Below the pieces are notes generated by a model. The model saw only the letters and a program-made list of their open reading frames with translations, was not told the origin of the DNA and did no database searches. This document shows positions 52,570-60,491 of a stretch of 64,000 nucleotides of DNA, one piece after another. A program made the translations under genes and the position numbers. Each line of letters begins with the position of its first letter. Positions within the stretch are counted from its first letter, which is position 1. Source of the stretch: Anaerolineales bacterium (GTDB taxonomy: Bacteria > Chloroflexota > Anaerolineae > Anaerolineales > Anaerolineaceae); the NCBI GenBank assembly GCA_020060485.1, contig JAGVAB010000166.1, positions 1-64,000 on the forward strand. The letters run 5' to 3'.

Positions 52570-54033
52570 ATGACAAAAAAATGGGATTTCAGATATCAAG
52601 TTTACAAGCACTTGCAAGCCAATCAAGGCGCCATCTATGCCGAAGTAAAACAAATCGCTGAAGAGATTGGCATTACCCCAGAACTCAAAGGCAACATCGG
52701 CTTAACCGGTGCCGTTTCCGGCTGTCACGGTTTACTCAGCCGGGAAGTGGATGAAGCTCTTGCGGCAGTTTCCCGGCGGGTCATCCCCTCGGCAGTCTTT
52801 GACGAAAAGATCCGCGACCTGGTTAAATCCCACTACGGCGATGAATACGATGCGGCTCTGGTCAGCACCTGTGAGGCTGCTCTGGCAATCTCTTTCGATG
52901 TGCTGTGCATGCCCCCCACCCTTGGAAAGGGTGATTCCTACCGCGCCCGCTACCTGGCCCCCTACGAGCGCCACATGCACCACCAGGGCGCCTATGGCAA
53001 ACCCTTCCCGCCACACTACAAGGAAATCAACTCCGAACGCGGTGAAGCGGCGGGCGAGTATGGCGTGCAGGGCAAACGTGCCTACAACCTGGACACCGTT
53101 TTTGTGAAGCCGGTTGGCGCTGACTATGAATGCCACGGTATCAAATACTGCCCCTGCCCGGACATGATGCATGTAGAAGGCGAAGCCAGTGTGCGCAAAT
53201 TTGATGAAGTTGCCAGCCGCCATGCAGACACCCTGGCCGGGTTTGCCTCCCTGGGCTATGATACCCCCGGTTATGGCTATGGCGACAAGAAAGACGGCGT
53301 TCCGATCCTGCAAACCGGCCTGGCATCCCTGGCCGAAAAATATGACGTGCCCTACATCATCGACAACGCCTGGGGAGCGCCTTTTATTGGCACCGATATC
53401 CGCAAGGTCGGCTGCGATGTTATCATGTACAGCATGGACAAGGCTTCCGGCGCTCCCACCTGCGGCCTGATCATCGGCAAGGAAGAATCGATGGTGCCGA
53501 TCCGCCGCTCGATGGGCATCCATGGCGCACGCTATGGCACTCTGTCCTCCCACGGCAAGGCCGTCTTCGTTGGCTACGATCCCGGCAAGGAAGCCCTGGC
53601 TGGCGCCTATGCAGCCATGAAGATCCTCAAAGACAAACCCGAAATCTCGCTCACGGCTCTGGATGATCTCTACAAGATCTGCCTCGAAGAATTTGAACTG
53701 CTGCCCCAGGAACTGAAAACCAACTGGAGCATTTACAAATCGGTCAACTCAATGGCAGTGGAATTGAATTACGCCGACACCTGGCACAATGGCAATGCCG
53801 GAATTCCCATCTTCTCAATGGAAGACATGTATGCCGGCACGCAGATCTTGCAAAACTGCATGTCGCAAATGGGTCTCATTCCCACGATTGCATACGATGG
53901 CAATATCTACATTTCCAATGGCATTGGCAACCTGGACGAAGAAGGCAAGCTGATCGAGCTGCCCACCCGCCTGTCGGTGAAAGCCTGCTTCAAATCAGTC
54001 GAGGTGATCTGCCGCCATGTCGGTTTGATCTAA
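52570..54033 (+). CDS. Fold-type I PLP-dependent enzyme, SelA/aminotransferase-like
   Basis: A 487-residue protein with a PLP fold-type I core. The pyridine-N Asp lies in VPYIIDNAWGAPF and the likely Schiff-base Lys in MYSMDKASGAPTCGL, arranged as in SelA/DgaE-type or aminotransferase-like enzymes. A Cys/His-rich segment (ECHGIKYCPCPDMMHVEG) precedes the core and is unusual. AAGGAGC lies before the ATG. It is 175 bases upstream of the aminomutase-like genes and may act on the same amino acid, as a racemase, lyase or transaminase. I do not recognise the exact family. Confidence 0.7.
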   Translation: MTKKWDFRYQVYKHLQANQGAIYAEVKQIAEEIGITPELKGNIGLTGAVSGCHGLLSREVDEALAAVSRRVIPSAVFDEKIRDLVKSHYGDEYDAALVSTCEAALAISFDVLCMPPTLGKGDSYRARYLAPYERHMHHQGAYGKPFPPHYKEINSERGEAAGEYGVQGKRAYNLDTVFVKPVGADYECHGIKYCPCPDMMHVEGEASVRKFDEVASRHADTLAGFASLGYDTPGYGYGDKKDGVPILQTGLASLAEKYDVPYIIDNAWGAPFIGTDIRKVGCDVIMYSMDKASGAPTCGLIIGKEESMVPIRRSMGIHGARYGTLSSHGKAVFVGYDPGKEALAGAYAAMKILKDKPEISLTALDDLYKICLEEFELLPQELKTNWSIYKSVNSMAVELNYADTWHNGNAGIPIFSMEDMYAGTQILQNCMSQMGLIPTIAYDGNIYISNGIGNLDEEGKLIELPTRLSVKACFKSVEVICRHVGLI

Positions 54034-54081
54034 AACGCACATGCTTATCCCCGGGTTTCTGATCTTGCCCCGGAGAGCAAA

Positions 54082-54148
54082 CAAGGCAGGGTGACATGAA
54101 ATTCTGGCGAGTTTAACCACGCTTTGAAGATCATCACACCCTGCCTTG
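54082..54148 (+). promoter_or_regulatory. Long-loop stem structure upstream of the aminomutase genes
   Basis: CAAGGCAGGGTG (54082-54093) pairs perfectly with CACCCTGCCTTG (54137-54148) around a 43-base loop that can fold further. It could be an attenuator or riboswitch-like element. No cobalamin-riboswitch B12 box was seen. Confidence 0.45.
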
Positions 54149-54208
54149 AGCATTCTTTCTGATATGATTGCCTGAATGAAAGTCGGATAAAGTAAAGGAC
54201 AGTACCCC

Positions 54209-54445
54209 ATGAAAAAAGCCCTGGATCAGGTTGTTGACGCAATTGATATTGAAACTTTCCTGTATTGCAAATCGGAAGAAGAAGCCAAAGAGCTGGCCGA
54301 GCAGCTGGCTCTTGAACTGAACCTGCCGCATGGCGATATTGTCTTTCTGGAACATAAAGTTTGGGGCGCCCGCGTTCGCATTCGCAGTTATATCCATCAT
54401 CCAGGCGATCATTATCTCTGGCTGCAAGCCGAGGAGGAAGCATGA
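54209..54445 (+). CDS. Small subunit of an aminomutase-like enzyme (KamE/OraE dimerisation-domain-like)
   Basis: A 78-residue protein. The segment TFLYCKSEEEAKELAEQLALELNLP, followed by a strand-rich end (VWGARVRIRSYIHH), resembles the small alpha/beta dimerisation domain that precedes the B12 domain in KamE and the OraE C-terminus. Here it is a separate gene. AAAGGA lies upstream of the ATG. Its stop overlaps the ATG of the large subunit by 4 bases (ATGA), so equal expression is likely. Homology is judged by eye. Confidence 0.6.
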   Translation: MKKALDQVVDAIDIETFLYCKSEEEAKELAEQLALELNLPHGDIVFLEHKVWGARVRIRSYIHHPGDHYLWLQAEEEA

Positions 54446-56271
54446 AAAAGATCCTCCTGGCTCCGCTTGACCCCGTACACGACAACGCCATCAAATTGCT
54501 GAAGAGAAAACTATCTGAAAGCGGTTATGAAGCCGTTTCCATGCCGCCCGGCACCACCACCGAAGAAGTCGTCCAGCAAGCGCTGGTATTGCAGCCGGCG
54601 GTCATCCTGGTCAGCCGCACCCTGGGTTACAAAGTGGCCGAGATCCTCAGCCAACTGGTGGATCTGGCCGAAGCCGCCGGCCTGCGCGATCAAACCCGCA
54701 TTGGAGTGGGCGGCATGGCCATCACCAAAGAGATCGGCACCGAGCTGGGATTCGACGGCTGCTTTGTGGGCGAACTGAAGATCGGCGAGGTGATCGACTT
54801 CATCGAAGACCGTATTTCTGTCGATGCCATACTGACCACTCAAAAAACTACCCGCGCCCGCCCGGACATCACTGCCGGGTATACCTACCAATTCTTCGAC
54901 CCGCAGATTGAAAACCACCTCAACCGCATTGTGGACCAAATTCTTGCCTGGACGGGTGACAAAACCACTGACGGTATTGAGCGCGCCAAAGTGCGCGCCG
55001 AGATGATTGAACACCAGGCCGCCGAGCGGGAAAACCACGCTAACCCGCAGACCCGCGACCGCCTGGTGCAACGCTATGTGGCCCTGTGCGATCCCGACAT
55101 CCAGGCCTTCTACCGGGATGGTCAACTGCCTTCCGGCGTGCGCTGGTTGGGAAAATCGGAAATCGAGCGTGTGCCCGGTTTGTTCGAGGTCGCGCACGGC
55201 GAATTCACTCCTCTGCGCCACACGGGAGACAGGCCGCTCTTCTTTTCACAATACGGCACCGGTTGCCCGGTGATGGATGTGATGCACATCAAGGTGGCCG
55301 AAGCCTGGGGCATTGACGGCGTCTTTCATTTTGACCCCTCCTGGAACGCCCAACGCGAAGGCTTGCTGGAAGGCTACCTGACCCACGAACACGACGGCAC
55401 CATCCTGACCCTGGAGAACCTGAAATTTATCCGTCATTTCATGGAGCCTTACACCCTGTGGAATGTACGCGGCCACCGCGGCCTGAACACGCCCGAAACC
55501 CAGGTTCTGGGCCACGCCGCCGGAGCCGACCTGTTCAAGATCAACATCCCCTACGGCAGCACAGCTGGCGGCACCGATCCACAGCGCCTGACCGTAGACG
55601 GTGTTTACTCCCTCATGCTGGCTGCGCAATACGGCATCCCCTTTGATATTCCCGGCAACGACGAACTGAGCGGCGTGCCGCCTTTTAAGACCTTTGCCGG
55701 CATCCTGATCATGATGGCCCTGGGCCTCCGATTGGGTGCCCGCCCCATCCCCAAGCCATTGCTGTGCTTGTCACCTTACATGACCATCAACGGCCTCATG
55801 GACGATAACATGATCGAAATGAATGTCGCCAAACTTGCCGTGTGGCGGGATATCGTGGATACGCCGCTCTGGCCAGGCGAACCGGTGGGCTTCATGACCC
55901 ACACCCCCGACCGGGTACAGTCATCCCTGCAAACCTCGCTGCATGCCACCCTGGCCGCCACAATGGGGGTGGATGCAGTCACCATTGCCTCATCCGATGA
56001 AGCCTACTCCAAAGGCCCCATCTCGGTGCAGGCCCGCGTCGACACGCTGCGCGCCGTGCGTGATCAACTGCGCTTCCAGGGCAGCCTGAAGACCTCCCTT
56101 ACCCCGGCCACCGAGGCCATCAAGGATGAGATTCATCAAAAGATCACCGAAACCCTGACCCAGGTGGCCGAGCGCGGCGACTTTGTGGCTTCCATCTACG
56201 AAGGGCTTCTCGGCAGCCAGGAAGACGGCCTGTACCCGGGGCGGGTCGGCAGCGGCACAGTGCGCGGGTGA
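54442..56271 (+). CDS. B12-dependent aminomutase-like protein, permuted (B12 domain then TIM barrel)
   Basis: A 609-residue protein. Residues 1-130 form a cobalamin-binding Rossmann domain: His13 in LDPVHDNAIKLL is the candidate cobalt ligand, and VSRT, GLRDQTRIGVGG and ELGFDGCFVG follow the KamE/OraE pattern. Residues about 200-609 resemble the KamD/OraE barrel, with PYGSTAGGTDPQRLTVDGVYSL (split signature at 370-391) and a C-terminal GLYPGRVGSGTV like that of OraE. In known enzymes the B12 domain is a separate chain (KamE) or lies C-terminal (OraE). The usual PLP Lys after the His motif is not clearly present. Predicted radical 1,2-amino-shift or related carbon-skeleton chemistry; substrate unknown. 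Confidence 0.7.
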   Translation: MKKILLAPLDPVHDNAIKLLKRKLSESGYEAVSMPPGTTTEEVVQQALVLQPAVILVSRTLGYKVAEILSQLVDLAEAAGLRDQTRIGVGGMAITKEIGTELGFDGCFVGELKIGEVIDFIEDRISVDAILTTQKTTRARPDITAGYTYQFFDPQIENHLNRIVDQILAWTGDKTTDGIERAKVRAEMIEHQAAERENHANPQTRDRLVQRYVALCDPDIQAFYRDGQLPSGVRWLGKSEIERVPGLFEVAHGEFTPLRHTGDRPLFFSQYGTGCPVMDVMHIKVAEAWGIDGVFHFDPSWNAQREGLLEGYLTHEHDGTILTLENLKFIRHFMEPYTLWNVRGHRGLNTPETQVLGHAAGADLFKINIPYGSTAGGTDPQRLTVDGVYSLMLAAQYGIPFDIPGNDELSGVPPFKTFAGILIMMALGLRLGARPIPKPLLCLSPYMTINGLMDDNMIEMNVAKLAVWRDIVDTPLWPGEPVGFMTHTPDRVQSSLQTSLHATLAATMGVDAVTIASSDEAYSKGPISVQARVDTLRAVRDQLRFQGSLKTSLTPATEAIKDEIHQKITETLTQVAERGDFVASIYEGLLGSQEDGLYPGRVGSGTVRG

Positions 56272-56277
56272 TCCTTG

Positions 56278-57345
56278 ATGAAAACACTGGGTTTTGTTGG
56301 CACAGCGAAAAACACCGGTAAAACCACAACCGCCCTGCACATTCTCGATCTGGTCAATGCAGCCGGCATCGGCACCGCGTTGACCAGCATCGGCTATGAC
56401 GGTGAGAATACCGACCATGTCACCGGTCTGCCCAAGCCGCGTTATTTCGCCGGGCAGGGTATCATCATCGCCACCGCCCGCCGCTGCCTGGACTTTGGCA
56501 CCGCCCGGTATACGGATGTGCAACCCACCGGGCTGAAGACCATTCTGGGCGAGATCGTCATCGCCAGGGTGGCCGAGGCGGGATATGTCGTCCTGGCCGG
56601 CCCCAATCGCAAAACAGACATCCATACCCTGTTGGGGTACTTGAAAAGCCAGGCCGTTGAACTGACCATGCTGGACGGTGCGCTTAATCGCCTGGCGGCC
56701 ATGGTGCTGGCAGATGGCATGGTACTGTCCACCGGCGCCGCCTTTGATGAAAGGGTAGAGGTAGTCGCCAGCCATGCCGCCGCCATGGAAAGCCTTTTCC
56801 ACTACCCGCAGTACAACTTCGCAGACTACACAGATGTCCGCGTGGTAACCTGCAACAGCCCGAATGCACAAACACGTCAATTGAAGATCAGTTCTGTGCT
56901 GGAAGAAAGCGCCTTGCAGCAACTGGCCGGCTGGCTGACCCCGGAAGAAACAGGCACCTGCCTGATCCCTGGCGTGTTCAGTCCGCAGCTTTTCCAGCAA
57001 CTGGTTGCCGAACATCCTGCCCGGCTGGGCGGCAAGACCTTCGTCTTTACCAGTCCGCTCAACCTGCTGGCGGCTGGCAGCCCGCAAACCTGGCAAGCCA
57101 GCTTTGCCCGTCTGGATCAGCTCGGTGCACGCATTGCCTATCTGACCCCCATCCCCCTGCATTTCCTGACCGTCAACCCTTTCTACCCGCAATACCTGCA
57201 AAAAACCGGTCAATATGTGGCAGCCTACGTGGACAAGCATGCCTTGCTGCGCCAAACCCGCGCCGCCATCCGCACCGCGCCAGTCATTGATATCTTGCAG
57301 CCGCCCCACCCCGACCTGCTGGCCTTGTGCAGCCTCAAAACCTGA
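56278..57345 (+). CDS. P-loop ATPase, KamB-like reactivase candidate
   Basis: A 355-residue protein with a Walker A-like GTAKNTGKTT near the N-terminus and the segment MLDGALNRLAAMVLADGMVLSTGAAFDER. This resembles, as far as I recall, KamB of lysine-fermentation clusters, thought to help reactivate the B12 enzyme. It starts 6 bases after the aminomutase stop and is clearly co-translated, supporting a chaperone role for that mutase. No KamC/MutS-like partner is visible here. Confidence 0.6.
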   Translation: MKTLGFVGTAKNTGKTTTALHILDLVNAAGIGTALTSIGYDGENTDHVTGLPKPRYFAGQGIIIATARRCLDFGTARYTDVQPTGLKTILGEIVIARVAEAGYVVLAGPNRKTDIHTLLGYLKSQAVELTMLDGALNRLAAMVLADGMVLSTGAAFDERVEVVASHAAAMESLFHYPQYNFADYTDVRVVTCNSPNAQTRQLKISSVLEESALQQLAGWLTPEETGTCLIPGVFSPQLFQQLVAEHPARLGGKTFVFTSPLNLLAAGSPQTWQASFARLDQLGARIAYLTPIPLHFLTVNPFYPQYLQKTGQYVAAYVDKHALLRQTRAAIRTAPVIDILQPPHPDLLALCSLKT

Positions 57346-57352
57346 AACCGCT

Positions 57353-58840
57353 CTATTCCTCCAGATGATAAGCCGTCAGAAAGCCATTCTCGCAGAGGAA
57401 GACAAAGCGCCCATCCGGGCTGACGGCGATCGAAACCGGGAACAGGAATACCCCCTCCCCCCAGCCCTCGCCGTCATAGGTTAATTGCCCCAGCCGCCAA
57501 AGCAGCTCCCCCCGCGCGTCCAGAATATACACGGCACTATCATCCTGACTGGATGACATCAGCACATAAAAATTGCCGGCATCGTCCAGGGCGAAATCAT
57601 ACACCCCGTTTCGATACAAGGCAGCATGGCCCAATTCATCCAGCACAGCTCCAGTTGCCACATCCATTTGCAGAATGGCCATCCGCTCCTGGTCGATGGT
57701 GTACAGATATCCTTCCCGGTCAAAAGCCAGCCCTTTGTAGCGCCAGGATTCCCCTGCTTCCAGCGGCAGATCGCGCATCCATTCGGCAGTTTCAAAACCA
57801 TACACGCGGATGCGGGGCGTGTCTTCGCGCTTATCCAGCAAATAGACATTGCCATCGTAAGGGCTGATCGCCACCTCTCCCAGTGCCCGCCAGCCAAAAT
57901 CTTCCCCGCCAGCCGTCATCTGGCTGCCATCATATCCCAGGGGGATGTACCAGCCATAGCTCATATCCGTAACCACCAGGGTTTCATAAAGGTCCACTGC
58001 CACATCCCGCACATTGGCTTCCATTGGCACGGAATAGGATTTGATCAAATTCCCCTCAAAATCATAACGATGCAAGCCGTTCCGGCCATTCGCCAGAAAG
58101 AGAGACCCCAAATGATCAGCCGCCATGCCGCCGGGCAGCTCGCCGTCCGGGTCAGAAAGCTGGTCCGCTGAAATGGGAATACGCCAGAACACAGGCAAGT
58201 CAAGATACCCGGGCAAAACCCCCGCCAGTTCCACGGCATCAATGAACACTGGCGCTTCCCGGCTGTCAAAAGACAGAATGACCATGTCCACCTCGATCTC
58301 CTCTGTCACCGGCACGCGGATAGTCAGCGGGCAATCATCAGCTGCTTCTACACGCACTTCATACAGCTGGCTGCCCAACCCCGAGCGGCTGTTCAATAAT
58401 TCCATGCGGATGGTGCTGCCCAATTGGTCACTGCCCCATCGGCCGCTGACCACAATATTCACCTCTTGGGGGATCACCCCAAACCCGTATTCCAGAACCA
58501 GGCTGTACTGGATCGGGCTGGATTCTGGCTGGTTGTTGAACCAGGCGGTGTATGCATCTGCACAGAAAGGTGCGTCAGGAACCCCCAAAGCCAGCTCCGG
58601 CTCGCCGATGCCCGAATCGGATCTGGCCTCCAGCGCCCACTGGCGGCGGATATTCTGCAGCTCTTGCGGCACAGCGCTGGCTTCAGCCGCCACAGGCTGG
58701 CCATCGATCCGGGTTTCCACGGTGGCAGAGGCCACCGGGCTGGGACTGGCAGCTGGCGGCTGGCTGGCAGGTGTTAATGCCCGGCAGGCTGTGGTACACA
58801 GCAGGACAATAAATAACACAAAGATCAAGTTTCGTTTCAT
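57353..58840 (-). CDS. Secreted lipoprotein with NHL/SMP-30-type beta-propeller
   Basis: A protein of about 495 residues. The signal peptide ends at the lipobox CTTAC (MKRNLIFVLFIVLLCTTACR). A beta-sandwich domain (about 60-220) is followed by a six-bladed NHL-like propeller (about 230-495), with blade motifs such as LFLANGRNGLHRYDFEGNLIKSY and GVYDFALDDAGNFYVLMSS. ATG 58840 is chosen because the signal peptide begins there; an earlier start would add 10 poorly placed residues. Ligand unknown. It is convergent with the KamB-like gene, 7 bases away. Confidence 0.8.
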   Translation of the reverse strand: MKRNLIFVLFIVLLCTTACRALTPASQPPAASPSPVASATVETRIDGQPVAAEASAVPQELQNIRRQWALEARSDSGIGEPELALGVPDAPFCADAYTAWFNNQPESSPIQYSLVLEYGFGVIPQEVNIVVSGRWGSDQLGSTIRMELLNSRSGLGSQLYEVRVEAADDCPLTIRVPVTEEIEVDMVILSFDSREAPVFIDAVELAGVLPGYLDLPVFWRIPISADQLSDPDGELPGGMAADHLGSLFLANGRNGLHRYDFEGNLIKSYSVPMEANVRDVAVDLYETLVVTDMSYGWYIPLGYDGSQMTAGGEDFGWRALGEVAISPYDGNVYLLDKREDTPRIRVYGFETAEWMRDLPLEAGESWRYKGLAFDREGYLYTIDQERMAILQMDVATGAVLDELGHAALYRNGVYDFALDDAGNFYVLMSSSQDDSAVYILDARGELLWRLGQLTYDGEGWGEGVFLFPVSIAVSPDGRFVFLCENGFLTAYHLEE

Positions 58841-58987
58841 GGCATGCACCCCGTGAACAATCTTCGGCATCAGATCATTTCATTATGACAGAAGTGCGTC
58901 ACAAGTCCGTCAAAGCCGGAAAAACCGCCTCGAAGAAAACCTGTCACAGCTTGACAAGAGACAATCCATAAATATACGTACAAATAA

Positions 58988-59025
58988 TGACACATTCGAG
59001 GATTTTGTACTATAATACCAGTACA
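58988..59025 (+). promoter_or_regulatory. Promoter and palindrome upstream of the XRE-cupin gene
   Basis: TGACAC-N17-TATAAT (58988-59016), with TGTACT-N8-AGTACA (59006-59025) overlapping the -10. This suggests autoregulation by the XRE-cupin protein. A second possible promoter, TTGACA-N16-TATACG, lies at 58951-58978. Confidence 0.5.
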
Positions 59026-59062
59026 TTCTTTCATAAAAACCCGACAAACAGGAAACATACCA

Positions 59063-60109
59063 ATGGATCAGATTGATCCCGACCTTAAACCGGATTCTAC
59101 CGCAGCCCCCGAAGAGTTGGTAGGCCGCAAGCTGCGCCAATTGCGCAGCCAGCGCGGTCTTTCGCTGCGGGCACTGGCTGACCGCAGCGGTCTGAACGTC
59201 AACACCCTCAGCCTGCTGGAGAACGGTAAATCCTCACCTTCAGTCAGCACCCTGCACCAACTGGCCCTGGCCCTGGATGTTCCCCTCGGCAGCTTTTTTG
59301 AAACCCAACCACAGACAAAACGGGTGGTCTTTACCCCGCGCAGAGACCAGCCGCCCAACGCGGCAGAAAACACCCACATCCAGAACCTGGGCAAGGAGCT
59401 GGCAGGCAACGGCCTCCAGCTTTTTCTGGTAACCCTCAAACCCGGTGCAGGCAGCGGCGATCAGCGCATCGTTCACACCGGGCAAGAATTCGTTCACTGT
59501 CTATCAGGCCGTGTCCACTACCGCATTGAAGACAAGGAATATCTGCTGCAGGCTGGCGACAGCCTGGCCTTTGAAGCCCACCTGCCTCATTGCTGGCAGA
59601 ACGATAACGACAATGTTTCACAAATCATTCTGGTGTTCAACCCGGCCGATGGGCGCGATGAGCCTGGCGGCCGGCATTTCTCTCTTGAATTTATGAAAAA
59701 GGAGTTGACCATGAAAATTGCATTGATCACAGACGACGGAAAAACCATCAGTCAGCATTTTGGCCGGGCGTCCCACTACCTGGTGTTAACCATTGAGGAC
59801 GGTCAAATAACCGGACGCGAAATGCGCGCCAAGCTGGGGCACAACCAGTTCCAGACCGCCGGCCATGTGGAAGAAGTGCACGGCGCCGGTCACGGACAGG
59901 ATCCTGCCTCTCATGACAAGCATGTCAGCATGGCAGAAACCATCGCCGATTGCAAATACCTGCTGTGCGGTGGAATGGGACGCGGCGCTTACGACAGCAT
60001 GCGCCGCCTGAACATCACCCCCGTGGTGACCGAGTACCGCGACGTGGAAGAAGCCGCTCAGGCCTTCATTAACGGCGAAGTGGTTGACCACACCGAATTG
60101 CTGCACTAA
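59063..60109 (+). CDS. XRE-cupin regulator fused in frame to a NifX-like domain
   Basis: A 348-codon frame. Residues about 20-85 form an XRE helix-turn-helix (LRQLRSQRGLSLRALADRSGLNVNTLSLLENGKSSPS). Residues about 115-200 form a cupin (HTGQEFVHCLSGRVHYRIEDKEYLLQAGDSLAFEAHLPH). Residues 217-348 form a NifX/NifB-type dinitrogenase cofactor domain (MKIALITDDGKTISQHFGRASHY). At the junction AAAAAGGAG (59696-59704) stands 6 bases before ATG 59711, an excellent internal RBS and start. The NifX-like protein may thus also be made alone, or the two genes fused recently by loss of a stop. It heads the ferredoxin-ATPase cluster. Confidence 0.85.
   Translation: MDQIDPDLKPDSTAAPEELVGRKLRQLRSQRGLSLRALADRSGLNVNTLSLLENGKSSPSVSTLHQLALALDVPLGSFFETQPQTKRVVFTPRRDQPPNAAENTHIQNLGKELAGNGLQLFLVTLKPGAGSGDQRIVHTGQEFVHCLSGRVHYRIEDKEYLLQAGDSLAFEAHLPHCWQNDNDNVSQIILVFNPADGRDEPGGRHFSLEFMKKELTMKIALITDDGKTISQHFGRASHYLVLTIEDGQITGREMRAKLGHNQFQTAGHVEEVHGAGHGQDPASHDKHVSMAETIADCKYLLCGGMGRGAYDSMRRLNITPVVTEYRDVEEAAQAFINGEVVDHTELLH
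59711..60109 (+). CDS. Possible internally started NifX-like protein
   Basis: Starts at the internal ATG in the fused frame, preceded by AAAAAGGAG with ideal spacing. The 132-residue product would be a complete NifX-like protein with a His-rich loop (HVEEVHGAGHGQDPASHDKHVS), suited to metal or cluster binding. Whether it is made separately is not decidable from sequence. Confidence 0.5.
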   Translation: MKIALITDDGKTISQHFGRASHYLVLTIEDGQITGREMRAKLGHNQFQTAGHVEEVHGAGHGQDPASHDKHVSMAETIADCKYLLCGGMGRGAYDSMRRLNITPVVTEYRDVEEAAQAFINGEVVDHTELLH

Positions 60110-60130
60110 CCCTGTCAGCAGGAGAAAACA

Positions 60131-60469
60131 ATGATTCTTCTTATCTCAAGCTTGCAGCCAAAAGCGCAAAGCCCCATTGACGAACGTTTTGGCCGCGCCA
60201 AATGGTTTATGCAACTGGACACAGAAACCAACCAATGGCTTGCCCTGACCAATCCAGGCAGTGAAAACCTGGGCGGGTCTGGTGTGGCCGCAGCCCAATT
60301 TGCCATCGACCACAAAACCCAGGTCATCATCAGTGGCAGCTTTGGCCCAAACGCTGCCAAAGCATTGAGAGCTGCCAATATCCGCATGGTACTTTTTTCC
60401 GAAGAAGTAACCACTGTCCAACAAGCCGCCGATTATTTTCTACAAGGCAAATTGCAGGATTTTGCCTGA
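60131..60469 (+). CDS. NifX/dinitrogenase cofactor-family protein
   Basis: A 112-residue NifX-like protein (PIDERFGRAKWFMQLDTETNQW, GGSGVAAAQFAIDHKTQVIISGSFGPNAAKAL). The fold binds iron-sulfur or molybdenum-containing clusters in related proteins such as the orange protein. GGAG lies before the ATG. No nitrogenase structural genes are present, so nitrogen fixation is not implied. Confidence 0.85.
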   Translation: MILLISSLQPKAQSPIDERFGRAKWFMQLDTETNQWLALTNPGSENLGGSGVAAAQFAIDHKTQVIISGSFGPNAAKALRAANIRMVLFSEEVTTVQQAADYFLQGKLQDFA

Positions 60470-60491
60470 TGCCGAAAAATTCAGGAAGGCT

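Noticed and set aside
54034..54208. Cobalamin riboswitch before the B12 enzyme
   Set aside because: No B12 box or the usual multi-stem core; only a long-loop stem is seen, reported separately.
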